Assembly (NCBI RefSeq): GCF_022346605.1
Contig: NZ_JAKRNT010000015.1
Location: 1 to 64,000 of the forward strand
Length of the DNA: 64,000 nt
DNA from: Sporosarcina sp. ACRSL
GTDB lineage: Bacteria > Bacillota > Bacilli > Bacillales_A > Planococcaceae
Direction: 5' to 3'
The notes beneath the pieces were generated by a model. The model did not search any database, was not told the DNA's origin, and saw only the letters and a program-made list of their open reading frames with translations. Shown in pieces: positions 26,216 through 36,048 of the stretch. The position numbers were made by a program, and so were the translations under genes. Position 1 is the first letter of the stretch. Each line of letters starts with the position of its first letter.

Positions 26216-27706
26216 ATGCAAACGGTTAATTATGATCTAAAACCAAAAGTCAAAGCATTCCTTGAAGGTGTAAAAGGTCTTTACATCAACGGGGAATATG
26301 TTGAGGCGAAAAGTGGGATGACATTTGACGTACTCGATCCGGCGACCGAGGAAGTAATTGCAAAAGTGAGTGAGGCACAAGCGGAAGACGTTGAGATTGC
26401 CGTTGCGGCTGCTCGCAAGGCGTTCGATGAGGGGGAATGGACGAAGATGGACGCGGCGACACGTTCTCGCCTCATATATAAATTTGCTGACCTATTGGAA
26501 GCGAACCGTGAAGAGCTTGCACAACTCGAATCACTCGATAATGGAAAACCGTATGAAACTGCACTTGCAGATGATGTGGATGGAACAATTCAACATTTCC
26601 GTTATTACGCAGGCTGGGCAACAAAAATCACAGGTCAAACGGTGCAAGTTTCCCCGGATTACTTGAACTATATCGTCCATGAGCCGGTTGGCGTTGTTGG
26701 GCAAATTATTCCTTGGAACTTCCCGCTCGCGATGGCAGCATGGAAACTCGGTTCTGCTCTTGCGGTAGGCTGTACAGTCGTCATCAAGCCCGCAAGTGAA
26801 ACACCACTTTCCCTTCTATATGCAGCTAAATTGTTCAAAGAAGCGGGATTCCCGGACGGCGTTGTCAATATAGTTCCAGGGGAGGGACGCGTTGCAGGAG
26901 AGGCCATCATCACGCATAAAGGCGTCGACAAAGTGGCATTCACAGGTTCAACAGCTGTTGGTAAAGAAGTGATGAAAAAAGCAGCGGAACAAATAAAAGG
27001 GATCACACTTGAGCTTGGCGGTAAATCACCGGCAATCGTACTCGAGGATGCGAACGTTAAAGAGGCGATCGAAGGTACATTCGCGGGTACAATGTATAAC
27101 CACGGGCAAAATTGTAGTGCAACTACACGTGTTTTCGTTCAGCGCGGCCTTTACGATCAATTCGTAGAAGCATTTGCTGAAAAAGCGAAAGCATTGACAG
27201 TCGGACCTGGCTTGGATCCGTCAACAGATATGGGACCTCTCGTCTCTGCAAAACAACAGAAAACGGTCCTCGGATACATCGAACAGGGGATAGCGGAAGG
27301 TGCACGGCTTGTCGCAGGCGGCGAAAGGGCGCACGATAAAGGCTTCTACGTACAACCGACCGTCTTCGCGGATGTCGAGGATCATATGACGATTGCACGC
27401 GAGGAAATCTTCGGACCTGTCCTTTCCATCTTTGTCTTCGACACGGTCGAGGAAGTCATCAAGCGTGCAAACGACAGCGACTACGGACTGGCTGCAAGCG
27501 TATGGACAGAAAACATTAAGAAAGGCCACTACATCGCAAGTAAACTCCAAGCGGGAACTGTTTGGGTGAACGACTTCGGTCTTGAATGGGAGACAATGCC
27601 GTTCGGTGGCTACAAGCAATCCGGTATAGGCCGTGAAATGGGTGGAGAATATGGATTGGCGAACTACACAGAAGTGAAAAGTGTTTTTGTGAACATTAAG
27701 CAATAA
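26216..27706 (+). CDS. 2-oxoglutarate semialdehyde dehydrogenase (aldehyde dehydrogenase family)
   Basis: 496 residues, standard ALDH fold. NAD-site motif FTGSTAVGK, catalytic glutamate in LELGGKSP, catalytic cysteine in NHGQNCSATTR and EEIFGPVLS are all present. As the last gene of the hydroxyproline operon it should oxidise 2,5-dioxopentanoate to 2-oxoglutarate, feeding the TCA cycle. The ATG at 26216 follows GGGGTGA, and an in-frame GTG at 26207 is part of that site. A bidirectional terminator follows. Confidence 0.9.
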   Translation: MQTVNYDLKPKVKAFLEGVKGLYINGEYVEAKSGMTFDVLDPATEEVIAKVSEAQAEDVEIAVAAARKAFDEGEWTKMDAATRSRLIYKFADLLEANREELAQLESLDNGKPYETALADDVDGTIQHFRYYAGWATKITGQTVQVSPDYLNYIVHEPVGVVGQIIPWNFPLAMAAWKLGSALAVGCTVVIKPASETPLSLLYAAKLFKEAGFPDGVVNIVPGEGRVAGEAIITHKGVDKVAFTGSTAVGKEVMKKAAEQIKGITLELGGKSPAIVLEDANVKEAIEGTFAGTMYNHGQNCSATTRVFVQRGLYDQFVEAFAEKAKALTVGPGLDPSTDMGPLVSAKQQKTVLGYIEQGIAEGARLVAGGERAHDKGFYVQPTVFADVEDHMTIAREEIFGPVLSIFVFDTVEEVIKRANDSDYGLAASVWTENIKKGHYIASKLQAGTVWVNDFGLEWETMPFGGYKQSGIGREMGGEYGLANYTEVKSVFVNIKQ

Positions 27707-27804
27707 TTGATTCCGGTCCCCATCGGAAAGCGAATGAAATATAACTTCTGTAGATATTTCCCCAAATATCTACAGTGAATTCAACCCCCCTTATTAAAAT
27801 AGAA

Positions 27805-27853
27805 AAAGAGACCGCTACACCAGTTGGACACCTACTGGTAGAGCGGTCTCTTT
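27805..27853. terminator. Bidirectional terminator between the ALDH gene and rpoN
   Basis: AAAGAGACCGCT and AGCGGTCTCTTT pair, with an inner ACCAGT/ACTGGT stem. Confidence 0.85.
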
Positions 27854-27879
27854 CAATTGTAAGCAGATTTGAGAAACGG

Positions 27880-29193
27880 CTAAACTCGAATTTCCTTCCG
27901 TTTACTAGATGGGGGAATCCGTAATTCTTCACGATATTTACTAATCGTCCGTCTTGAGATGGAAATCCCCTTTTTCGTATTAAAGTATTCAGCAATTTTT
28001 TGATCTGAATACGGTTTGAATTTATTCTCTGAGGCGATGAACTCCTTTAAAAGTACCTTTACTTTCGTCTGGGAAATGCTATCACCGCTTGATGTTTCCA
28101 GTTTGGAAGTGAAAAGAGTACGTAGCTCGTAAGTGCCGTGAGGTGTTTGGATCACTTTATTCGCAGTCGCTCGGCTCACAGTGGATTCATGCATTTCAAT
28201 CTCATTAGCTACTTCTTTCAATGTCAGAGGCTTCAATGAGGATAAGCCATTTTCAAAGAATTTCTTCTGTCTTTCCAGCAGAACCGCTACAATTTTAATG
28301 ATTGTATTGCGTCGTTGTTCGATACTCGTTAACAGCCATTGATAGTTCTTATATTGGTTCTGGATATATTTTGATACATCATCTTTTGCTTGGAGATAAT
28401 GTGAATAATCCTTATTCAATTGGATCGTCGGCAAATAGCCGTCATTCAAGTGAAAAACAAACTCATTATCTTTCATTTCAACAATAATATCCGGTGTCAT
28501 GAACTCCGTTGAGTGATCACCAGAGAATGAACAAGGCCGTGGATTAAGCGAGAGGATGAAGTCATGCAGCTCTTTCACTTCAGCCATCGTAATCTTCATC
28601 TTGGATGCAATGTCATTCCATTTCCGATCGGCGACCAGGTCCAGATGATATTGCACTAGTTCAGCAGCCATTACGTTTTCCGGGTATAGATGGGAAATTT
28701 GCAAAAGGAGACATTCCTTCAGGCTCCGTGCACCGATCCCGATCGGTCCCAACTGTTGTAGAAGATGAATACCTTTTTCAATCTGTTCGTCATTGAATTC
28801 CAAGGGGCTGCCTGCATCAGCATACAAGTCGGGTAAATAGCCTTTTTCATCAAGGTTATAGATAATGTAACGTATCAATTTTTGTGTAAACTCGTCCTTA
28901 TACATGAACTTGGCATGTTCGTACAATTCATCCCGTCTGTTTCTATCGTTGCTCTGTATCGATTCTGTCGGCATCTCAGAGGTGCCGGAATATGAAGAGC
29001 GGTAGTTAACTCTTTCCTCGTATCCTTTACGATCCTCTTTTTCCTTCAGTTCAATGAGTGGGTTTTCCAATTCCTGTTGCCTAATATATTGTTCAAGCTC
29101 CTGGGTCGTATATTGTAACAATTCAATGGCTTGCCTTAGTTGTATAGTCATCAGTAGACTAATCTCTTGTCGCTGCTGGAGAACAAGCTCCAT
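27880..29193 (-). CDS. rpoN: RNA polymerase sigma-54 factor RpoN (SigL)
   Basis: 437 residues. Region I is glutamine/leucine-rich (MTIQLRQAIELLQYTTQELEQY), the core-binding middle part follows, and the C-terminal helix-turn-helix and RpoN box end the protein (SRRTISKYREEL), which reads the -24 element. The ATG has AAGGAGGGGG upstream. Placed inside the cluster whose promoters it should read, which is unlike sigL of B. subtilis. A cre site sits in its promoter. Confidence 0.97.
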   Translation of the reverse strand: MELVLQQRQEISLLMTIQLRQAIELLQYTTQELEQYIRQQELENPLIELKEKEDRKGYEERVNYRSSYSGTSEMPTESIQSNDRNRRDELYEHAKFMYKDEFTQKLIRYIIYNLDEKGYLPDLYADAGSPLEFNDEQIEKGIHLLQQLGPIGIGARSLKECLLLQISHLYPENVMAAELVQYHLDLVADRKWNDIASKMKITMAEVKELHDFILSLNPRPCSFSGDHSTEFMTPDIIVEMKDNEFVFHLNDGYLPTIQLNKDYSHYLQAKDDVSKYIQNQYKNYQWLLTSIEQRRNTIIKIVAVLLERQKKFFENGLSSLKPLTLKEVANEIEMHESTVSRATANKVIQTPHGTYELRTLFTSKLETSSGDSISQTKVKVLLKEFIASENKFKPYSDQKIAEYFNTKKGISISRRTISKYREELRIPPSSKRKEIRV

Positions 29194-29220
29194 GAAAACT
29201 CCCCCTCCTTATAAACGCTA

Positions 29221-29249
29221 ATGGTATGTAAGCGTTTGCAACTATGCAA
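29221..29249 (-). promoter_or_regulatory. Sigma-A promoter of rpoN with embedded cre (CcpA) site
   Basis: On the minus strand TTGCAT-N17-TACCAT. The segment at 29226-29240, ATGTAAGCGTTTGCA on the plus strand, fits the cre consensus WTGNAANCGNWNNCW at every fixed position and lies in the spacer. CcpA bound here should repress rpoN. CcpA repression of sigL is known in B. subtilis. Confidence 0.7.
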
Positions 29250-29358
29250 ACAATATTTTATCACAAAAAAAGGTAACGTCGTTCAGAAAATATGAATGTT
29301 CAGATAAGGGGGGTGTTGAATTCACTCACCCCCAGCACATTATAGTGACTTAAAAAGA

Positions 29359-30462
29359 TTATAAGATCTGCAAATGTTTTGGGAAGGAAGTCAATACTTC
29401 CACTTTCCCTTCCTCATTGATGTACACGATATCTTCAATGCGTACACCGCCATCTCCCGGAATATAAATTCCAGGTTCAATTGTGAACACAAGCCCCGGT
29501 TCTGCAAGTTCCTCATTGCTTTGGTGGATGGAAGGCTCTTCATGCACTTCAATGCCTAGTCCGTGGCCCACGCGATTATTAAAATAATCTCCATACCCCT
29601 GTTCGTTAATGACATTTCTTGCGGCAATATCGAATGTTTTTAACGGTTCACCCGCTTGTACTGCGTTAATGCCCGCTTCATTGGATTGAAGGACGATATC
29701 GTAGATCTCCTTTTGCTTCTCGGACGCCTCGCCAATGATGAATGTTCTTGTAATGTCAGAACAGTAGCCTCCCTTAATGACACCGAAATCAATTAAGAGA
29801 TAATCCCCTTTTTGAAGTTTGCGTTCACCCGGTGAGCCATGTGGCAACGCCGCTTTCTCACCCGTAAGGACGATTGTGGAGAAAGAAGGCCCATCCGCAC
29901 CAAATTTCCGCATAAGGAATTCGAGTTCCGCCGTCAATTCCGCCTCCGTCATGCCGATTTCGATCATTTTGATGCCTTCTTCCAATACCTTCTCAATGAT
30001 TTCGATTGCTTTCATTAACTGGGCAACTTCTTCCTTCGACTTTTTCTTGCGCTGTTGATTGATGAAAGGTTGTACATCGGCAACTTCGATATGAGGATAC
30101 ACTTCCAGCAAACTATTGTAACGGAAGTAACTGAATGCCTTTCCTTCAATGCCGATAACCTCGGGAATAGAGCCGATTGTGTTTTTCACCACTTTAAATG
30201 GACTTTGTTCATCCGATATCGGAATGATTTTTTTTATATCGGAAGCCTGAGTCGCCTCCTCTTTGTCTAATGCAGGAACGAATAGGTACAACTCGTCATT
30301 TTTAATATCCATTAGTAAGGACATGAACCGTTCATGGGGATCTGAGTTGAAACCGGTGTAATAAAAAACATTTGCCGGGTCTGTAATCATCGCCACATCG
30401 ACCCGTTGATCAATCAAAAAATCTTTCAATTGCCTTCGTCTAATACTGCAAATATTGCTCAA
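29359..30462 (-). CDS. M24 family aminopeptidase (Xaa-Pro type)
   Basis: 367 residues: an N-terminal creatinase-like domain (MITDPANVFYYTGF) and a pita-bread metallopeptidase domain with HGSPGER, LIDFGVIKGGYCSDITRTF (two metal aspartates), GHGLGIEVHE (metal His) and FTIEPGIYI and VRIED (metal glutamates). Cleaves the bond before proline or hydroxyproline in short peptides. The start is TTG with TAGGAGGA upstream. It is divergent from a second M24 gene, each behind its own sigma-54 promoter. Confidence 0.9.
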   Translation of the reverse strand: MSNICSIRRRQLKDFLIDQRVDVAMITDPANVFYYTGFNSDPHERFMSLLMDIKNDELYLFVPALDKEEATQASDIKKIIPISDEQSPFKVVKNTIGSIPEVIGIEGKAFSYFRYNSLLEVYPHIEVADVQPFINQQRKKKSKEEVAQLMKAIEIIEKVLEEGIKMIEIGMTEAELTAELEFLMRKFGADGPSFSTIVLTGEKAALPHGSPGERKLQKGDYLLIDFGVIKGGYCSDITRTFIIGEASEKQKEIYDIVLQSNEAGINAVQAGEPLKTFDIAARNVINEQGYGDYFNNRVGHGLGIEVHEEPSIHQSNEELAEPGLVFTIEPGIYIPGDGGVRIEDIVYINEEGKVEVLTSFPKHLQIL

Positions 30463-30499
30463 GATGGAATCCTCCTAGATTTCTTATTACTTTTACTTA

Positions 30500-30516
30500 T
30501 GCAAGAAGTGTGCCAA
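30500..30516 (-). promoter_or_regulatory. Sigma-54 promoter of the minus-strand M24 peptidase
   Basis: On the minus strand TGGCACA-N4-TTGCA, GG and GC ten bases apart, 38 bp before the TTG start. Confidence 0.85.
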
Positions 30517-30577
30517 TTTTTAAAGAATGAGAGAATAGGCCGGCAGTTTGGTGAATGAAAATTTTTCAGAAGCGGTC

Positions 30578-30594
30578 TGGCATCATACTTGCAT
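30578..30594 (+). promoter_or_regulatory. Sigma-54 promoter of the plus-strand M24 peptidase
   Basis: TGGCATC-N4-TTGCA, GG and GC ten bases apart. About 60 bp separate it from the divergent sigma-54 promoter, so one activator site could serve both. Confidence 0.85.
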
Positions 30595-30660
30595 TATCCA
30601 TTTGTGACGGTTAGTCCACGCTGTTTTTTTAAAAAATGGTAAAGAGGGGGAGGAAGTTGA

Positions 30661-31737
30661 ATGAATAGACTAGAAAAGCTTCGAAAACTAATGGATGAAT
30701 TACAAATTGATGGGATGATGATCAACGGGGATTGGAACCGTCGGTACATATCCGGTTTTACGGGGAGTAATGGCGTTGTCCTCATTACGGATAGTGATGC
30801 TAGATTAATCACCGATTACCGTTATTTCGAACAGGCGTCAATACAGACTAATATGGCGGTCGTATTACATGCGGAACATACTGGCCATAAACATAAGATT
30901 TATGATGAAGTGGCAAAACAGGTGAAGGATATGGGAATCAAACGTCTTGGGTTCGAGCAGCAGCATCTCCATTTCGGGAATCATTCCAAATTGGAGGGCC
31001 TCGTGGATGCTGAGTTAATCCCTACGTATGATATGGTGGAAAACTTACGGATGATCAAGTCGCCTGAGGAAATCGAAAACATCCGGATTTCGTCCGAAAT
31101 TACGGACAATGCGTTCCTACATGTATTGGATATCATCCGACCGGGATTGACGGAGTTGGAGGTCGCTAGGGAATTGGAAACCTTTATTAAAAAGAACGGT
31201 GGAAATACTTCGACATTCAGCCCAATCGTAGCGTCCGGAAGTAGAGCCTCTCTCCCGCATGGTCGTGCGACCGATAAAGTTCTAGAAAAGGGAGATATGA
31301 TCACCATCGACTTTGGGACAAACTATAACGGCTATTGGTCGGACATTTCCCGTGTCGTGTCATTAGGGGAGCCGAACGAACAGCTGAAAGAAGTGCACCA
31401 AGCAGTCCTTCGCTCTTTCAAAAATTGCACAAACCACTTGAAGCCTGGATTGACGGACCAAGAAGTCGACAACTATATGAGAGACATCCTTATTGAAACG
31501 GGCTTTAATGAACTCTCCGGAACGGGCACAGGCCATGGCATCGGATTGGAAGTTCATGAAAAACCACTCTTTTCCATAGACTCCGAAAAAATTCTATTGC
31601 CTAATATGGTCATTACGATCGAACCTGGCGTCTATCTAAAGGGTGTCGGTGGAGCACGTGTCGAGGATATGCTTCTCATTACAGAAGAAGGCTATGAAGT
31701 CTTATCGCCATCAACAAAAGAATTGGTAGTTTTATAA
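30661..31737 (+). CDS. M24 family aminopeptidase (Xaa-Pro type), second copy
   Basis: 358 residues with the same two-domain plan: NRRYISGFTGSNG, then LPHGRATDK, TIDFGTNYNGYWSDISR, GHGIGLEVHEKP, ITIEPGVYL and ARVED, all metal ligands present. The family removes N-terminal residues linked to proline. It is not a recent duplicate of the neighbouring gene since the two differ throughout, so the pair may differ in substrate length or in the Xaa residue. GGGGGAGG precedes the ATG. Confidence 0.9.
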   Translation: MNRLEKLRKLMDELQIDGMMINGDWNRRYISGFTGSNGVVLITDSDARLITDYRYFEQASIQTNMAVVLHAEHTGHKHKIYDEVAKQVKDMGIKRLGFEQQHLHFGNHSKLEGLVDAELIPTYDMVENLRMIKSPEEIENIRISSEITDNAFLHVLDIIRPGLTELEVARELETFIKKNGGNTSTFSPIVASGSRASLPHGRATDKVLEKGDMITIDFGTNYNGYWSDISRVVSLGEPNEQLKEVHQAVLRSFKNCTNHLKPGLTDQEVDNYMRDILIETGFNELSGTGTGHGIGLEVHEKPLFSIDSEKILLPNMVITIEPGVYLKGVGGARVEDMLLITEEGYEVLSPSTKELVVL

Positions 31738-31748
31738 AAGATAAAAAT

Positions 31749-31793
31749 TGGCTGAGATTCTGTAGTACTACATGGATTTCGGCTTTTTATTGT
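31749..31793 (+). terminator. Terminator after the second M24 gene
   Basis: GGCTGAGATTCTGTAG and CTACATGGATTTCGGC form an imperfect stem, followed by TTTTTATTG. Confidence 0.65.
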
Positions 31794-32088
31794 TCACTAG
31801 AGTATGTCAAATACAACTGAGAAGGAGGTTCAAAATAATTAGACATTTTTTAGTTACTTAGTAGAAACAGACGAAACTAATTATTCGCAATGAGTTGAGT
31901 AGGAATTTAATTGTATAAAAAGCTTTACAGTAAAAATCTTTTTAAAAATATTTTTACATAAGAAATGCTTACAACAATGAATGATTAATATACCTTAACA
32001 AAAAGGTAGCAAAAGAATTTCGTCAAGTTCTTATTAAGTGATTCCTTGTTTATAAAAATTATCTTCCGGCTGTCCGAATAGTTAGAGT
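31794..32088. other. AT-rich non-coding region before the peptide transporter
   Basis: No ORF is supported. As the leader of a sigma-54 promoter it should hold the activator's upstream sites. TTAGACATTTTTTAG near 31840 and CAGACGAAACTAATT near 31868 are candidates, and the former recalls the inverse of TTGTCTAAAAAA upstream of the 22052 promoter. This is suggestive only. Confidence 0.35.
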
Positions 32089-32105
32089 TGGCACACTTAT
32101 TGCAT
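32089..32105 (+). promoter_or_regulatory. Sigma-54 promoter of the peptide ABC transporter operon
   Basis: TGGCACA-N4-TTGCA with ten bases between GG and GC, 84 bp before the first start codon. Confidence 0.87.
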
Positions 32106-32188
32106 TATAAATTGCTAAATCGGTAAAAACAATAAATTGCTGATAATTGACCGGTTTAAAAAAGATAAATGATTAGAGGTGGGGCACT

Positions 32189-33172
32189 ATGTCGAATTTA
32201 TTGGAAATAAAAAACTTACGTACACACTTTGTCAAAAATAAACGGGTTATACGAGCGGTGGACGGCATAGATTTTCAGATTCGAAAAGGAGAAACAATCG
32301 CTTTAGTAGGGGAGTCAGGTTGCGGTAAAAGCATGACCTCCCTGTCAATTATGGGGCTTGTTCCTTCTCCGGGCGGAAAAATAGTTGACGGGGAAATCAT
32401 TCTAGATGGCGTTAACCTGTTGGATTTAACTGAAAAGGAAATGTATAGAGTCCGGGGAAAAGACATTGCGATGATTTTCCAAGAACCGATGACTTCCTTG
32501 AATCCTGTACTTACGATCGGAGATCAATTGACGAGCGTCATTATCCACCATTTGAAACTGAGTAAAAAAGAGGCGAGTGAGAGAGCGATTGAAATGTTAG
32601 AACTCGTTGGTTTCTCCGATCCGGCCAAAGTGATGAAGAATTATCCACATCGATTATCCGGAGGTATGAGGCAACGGGTGATGATTGCGATGGCGATGTC
32701 CTGTAATCCGAAATTGTTAATTGCTGATGAACCGACAACAGCATTGGACGTTACGATTCAAGCCCAAGTGCTGGAATTGATGAAGGAATTAAGTGAGCGA
32801 TTCTCTACTTCGATTCTATTGATCACCCATGACCTAGGTGTAGTTTCCGAGCTTGCAGAAAGAGTCGTCGTTATGTATGCAGGCCAGATTGTTGAAATCG
32901 CTAACATTGGAGATCTATTTGATGAGCCGCTTCATCCTTATACCGAAGGACTCATTAACTCAGTACCTTCGATTGATGGTGAGATCAAAAGACTTCAGTC
33001 CATTGAGGGAAATGTTCCTGCGCCAGGTTCAATTATAAAAGGTTGTAAATTTGCGGCAAGATGCAGCCGAGCATTTGACCGATGCACGAAAGAGGAGCCG
33101 GATCTTTGGCTGATGGAGGATGGTTCACGAGCTGTTCGATGTTTTTTGTACGATGACGAGGAGGCAAATTAA
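32189..33172 (+). CDS. Dipeptide/oligopeptide ABC transporter ATP-binding protein (DppD type)
   Basis: 327 residues. Walker [10 protein letters not shown], signature [14 protein letters not shown], Walker [13 protein letters not shown] and the C-terminal oligopeptide-transporter extension with the cysteine cluster [14 protein letters not shown] are present. That cluster in Dpp/Opp ATPases may bind an Fe-S centre. It starts a five-gene operon (two ATPases, binding protein, two permeases) behind a sigma-54 promoter, presumably importing proline/hydroxyproline peptides. The gene ends one base into the next start. Confidence 0.92.
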   Translation: MSNLLEIKNLRTHFVKNKRVIRAVDGIDFQIRKGETIALVGESGCGKSMTSLSIMGLVPSPGGKIVDGEIILDGVNLLDLTEKEMYRVRGKDIAMIFQEPMTSLNPVLTIGDQLTSVIIHHLKLSKKEASERAIEMLELVGFSDPAKVMKNYPHRLSGGMRQRVMIAMAMSCNPKLLIADEPTTALDVTIQAQVLELMKELSERFSTSILLITHDLGVVSELAERVVVMYAGQIVEIANIGDLFDEPLHPYTEGLINSVPSIDGEIKRLQSIEGNVPAPGSIIKGCKFAARCSRAFDRCTKEEPDLWLMEDGSRAVRCFLYDDEEAN

Positions 33173-34209
33173 TGAATTCTACACTGTTACTCCAACCGGT
33201 AGAGCAAACCGAAATTACAAAGAAAATTGATCACGACCCCATTTTAAAAGTGGAGAATCTGAAGGTGCACTTCCCGGTGAAAACGGGAATTATGCAACGC
33301 ACGACAGGATATGTAAAGGCTGTTGACGATATAAGTTTTTATGTGAAAAAAGGGGAAACATTGGGCATTGTCGGGGAATCGGGATGCGGTAAATCAACGA
33401 TGGGCAGGTCGCTGATCCGACTTAATGAACCGACCGAGGGCAGCATTATTTTTAATGGGAACGATATTACATCGATGACCGAAAAAGAACTAAGGCCGTT
33501 GATTCGGAAGAAAATTCAAATGGTCTTCCAAGATCCCTATGCTTCTTTGAACCCAAGAAAGTCACTTGGAAACACGTTGATTGAACCTTTAAAAGCTCAT
33601 GGTCTGTACAGCAATCATAAAGAACGGAATGAAAAAATAAAAGAATTGCTCAACGTAGTAGGATTACATCCATCTTCTATGAACCACTATCCGCATGAGT
33701 TCTCAGGAGGCCAACGCCAGCGGATAGGGATTGCACGTGCGCTTGTCCTAAATCCTGATTTGATCATTGCCGATGAAGCGGTTTCTGCTTTGGATGTATC
33801 GATTCAGGCTCAAATTATTAACTTATTGGAGGATCTGCAGGAACAATTTGACTTGACGTATATCTTTATTTCACATGATTTAAGTGTCGTGCGGCATATC
33901 GCTGACCGAGTGGGAGTTATGTATTTAGGGAAAATTGCAGAACTGGCGCCTAAAGACGAGCTGTACGTCGAACCGCTCCATCCATATACACAGGCACTTC
34001 TTTCTGCGGTACCTGCTATCCGGTCAAAGGGTACAGAGACGCGGGAAAGAATTGTTTTAAAGGGGGATATACCGAGTCCGATTAATCAGCCAACAGGATG
34101 TGTTTTCCATACGAGATGTCCAGTCAGGATGGAGCATTGCCAAGTGGCTAAACCGACCCTCAAGGAAGTTAAACCCGGACATTTTGTAGCCTGTCACTTG
34201 TATGAGTAA
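33172..34209 (+). CDS. Dipeptide/oligopeptide ABC transporter ATP-binding protein (DppF type)
   Basis: 345 residues. Walker [14 protein letters not shown], signature FSGGQRQRIGIARAL, Walker B LIIADEAVSALD (Ala-Val in place of the usual Pro-Thr) and the C-terminal cysteine motif CVFHTRCPVRMEHC are present. It forms the ATPase heterodimer with the previous gene, whose stop it overlaps. Confidence 0.92.
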   Translation: MNSTLLLQPVEQTEITKKIDHDPILKVENLKVHFPVKTGIMQRTTGYVKAVDDISFYVKKGETLGIVGESGCGKSTMGRSLIRLNEPTEGSIIFNGNDITSMTEKELRPLIRKKIQMVFQDPYASLNPRKSLGNTLIEPLKAHGLYSNHKERNEKIKELLNVVGLHPSSMNHYPHEFSGGQRQRIGIARALVLNPDLIIADEAVSALDVSIQAQIINLLEDLQEQFDLTYIFISHDLSVVRHIADRVGVMYLGKIAELAPKDELYVEPLHPYTQALLSAVPAIRSKGTETRERIVLKGDIPSPINQPTGCVFHTRCPVRMEHCQVAKPTLKEVKPGHFVACHLYE

Positions 34210-34280
34210 AAGGGTTTCTTGAAAGGGGTGATGTTTCGACTTGTTGTATTTGTCATTACCAAATTTAGGGGGAGAAAAAG

Positions 34281-35927
34281 ATGATGAAAAAACGTTTATT
34301 AATGGCAGTTGTATTGATCATGATGCTAATTGTTGCAGCCTGTTCTGATGGAACGGCCACTGAAGTTGAAAACAGTCAAGGCAATAAAGAGGAAGCGAAG
34401 TCTGAAGCGAAGTCCGAAGCGAAGTCTGGGGGTAGGCTTTTATTAGGAACGACAGCTGCTCCTACGCTATTCAATCCTTATTATTCGACCGATACATCTA
34501 GTTCGACTATTGAAGGATTTATTTTCAGTGGACTGGTAACGGTGGACACAGATTTTAATCCAGAGGGGGATCTGGCTGAGAGTTGGGAATTCTCCGATGA
34601 CGGATTAACGTGGACATTTAAATTAAGGGAAAATGTGAAATGGCATGATGGAGAAGATTTTACAGCAGATGATGTTGTCTTCTCTTATAACATTCCACTG
34701 AGCGAAGATTACATTGGGCCACGTGGTCTTCCTTTTGAAATTATCGAAGAAGTTAACAAAGTGGATGACTACACGGTAGAAATTGTACTATCAGAACCTT
34801 ACGCACCTTTCATTACAATTACTGCACAATTTGAGATCCTGCCGGAACATATACTTGGAGACGTTCCGATAGCGGAACTTGGTAAAAACGCTGCTTTTAA
34901 TACGAAAGCGCCTATCGGGACAGGACCATTCAAATTCAAAGAGTGGAAAGAAGGAGAATATATCCAATTGGATGCTTTCGATGAGTATTTTAAAGGAAAG
35001 CCAAAATTGGAATCTATCATATATAAGATTGTTCCGGATACGAATACATTGATGGCTCAGTTGCAAGTCGGAGATATTAATTTGGCAGGTATTTCGCCTC
35101 AATATATTGAAACAGCAAAGAAATTAGAAGAACAAGGCAAGGTAGTTGTGAGTTCAGGTAACTCTAATGCTTTTGAATATATTGGCTATAACTTGAGAAA
35201 TGAGCTATTTAAAGAAAAAGAAGTTCGTCAAGCTTTAACGCATGCAATTGATAAAGAGGCAATTGTACAAGCTATTTTGGATGGTGCGGGAACTGTCGCT
35301 CACGGACCGGGTAGCCCAGCGAACTGGGCGTTTAACCCTGACGTGCCAAAGTTTGAATACGATCCTGAATTAGCAAAGAAAAAACTTGAGGAAGCGGGTT
35401 GGACACCTGGTCCGGACGGTGTTTTAGAGAAGGACGGAAAGAAGTTTGAGTTCGTGTTGAAAACGACTTCAGCGAATGAAATACGACAACAGATAGCGGA
35501 AGTTGTCCAACAACAATGGAGTGAAATCGGCGTTAAGGTATCTATTGAATTGCTTGAATGGAGTGCTTATGTTGAACAGACGAGCCCCCCATTGTGGAAT
35601 TTTGATGCAATCGTTGCGGGATGGTCGATCGGTAGTGATCCGGACCCGACATGGTTCTGGCATACATCAGAGATTGCAAATGGATTGAATTACAATGGAT
35701 TCTCGAATGCACGAGTGGATGAGTTATTATCCAGCAACACAAAGATCTCTGATATTGAGGAGCGGAAGCGGATTATTGCAGAAGCAGATGCAATCGTTGC
35801 AGAAGAGCAAGTGAATACATTCCTGTATTACGTACATGGAAGTCTTGCAAAATCACCGAATCTTCATGGACCGGAATTTAATGCCGCTAACACGTATTAC
35901 AAAATTCATGAATGGTACTTTGAATGA
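34281..35927 (+). CDS. Peptide-binding lipoprotein of the ABC transporter (SBP family 5)
   Basis: 548 residues. A lipoprotein signal with LIVAAC (Cys21) is followed by a Glu/Lys/Ser-rich linker containing three repeats of KSEA, then the DppA/OppA fold (SGLVTVDTDFNPEGDLAESWEF). It captures peptides outside the membrane for the DppBC permease. The ribosome-binding site is AGGGGGAG. A hairpin after the gene may lower expression of the permeases relative to this abundant subunit. Confidence 0.92.
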   Translation: MMKKRLLMAVVLIMMLIVAACSDGTATEVENSQGNKEEAKSEAKSEAKSGGRLLLGTTAAPTLFNPYYSTDTSSSTIEGFIFSGLVTVDTDFNPEGDLAESWEFSDDGLTWTFKLRENVKWHDGEDFTADDVVFSYNIPLSEDYIGPRGLPFEIIEEVNKVDDYTVEIVLSEPYAPFITITAQFEILPEHILGDVPIAELGKNAAFNTKAPIGTGPFKFKEWKEGEYIQLDAFDEYFKGKPKLESIIYKIVPDTNTLMAQLQVGDINLAGISPQYIETAKKLEEQGKVVVSSGNSNAFEYIGYNLRNELFKEKEVRQALTHAIDKEAIVQAILDGAGTVAHGPGSPANWAFNPDVPKFEYDPELAKKKLEEAGWTPGPDGVLEKDGKKFEFVLKTTSANEIRQQIAEVVQQQWSEIGVKVSIELLEWSAYVEQTSPPLWNFDAIVAGWSIGSDPDPTWFWHTSEIANGLNYNGFSNARVDELLSSNTKISDIEERKRIIAEADAIVAEEQVNTFLYYVHGSLAKSPNLHGPEFNAANTYYKIHEWYFE

Positions 35928-35943
35928 TTGATTCGAAAAACGA

Positions 35944-35975
35944 ACATCTCCCAAAATAAGGAGATGTTCGTCTTA
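35944..35975 (+). terminator. Hairpin between the binding protein and permease genes (attenuator)
   Basis: AACATCTCC pairs with GGAGATGTT, followed by CGTCTTATT. It is weak in T residues, so partial termination is likely. Confidence 0.5.
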
Positions 35976-36048
35976 TTAGGAAAGTGTGCCATGTAATCAA
36001 CTCCAACGTGTCACTCAGATAACTATAGTAGGAAGGAGTATAAGAGAT

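Noticed and set aside
35986..36048. N-terminal extension of DppB from an upstream start
   Set aside because: No family resemblance, and a good ribosome-binding site lies directly before the ATG at 36049.
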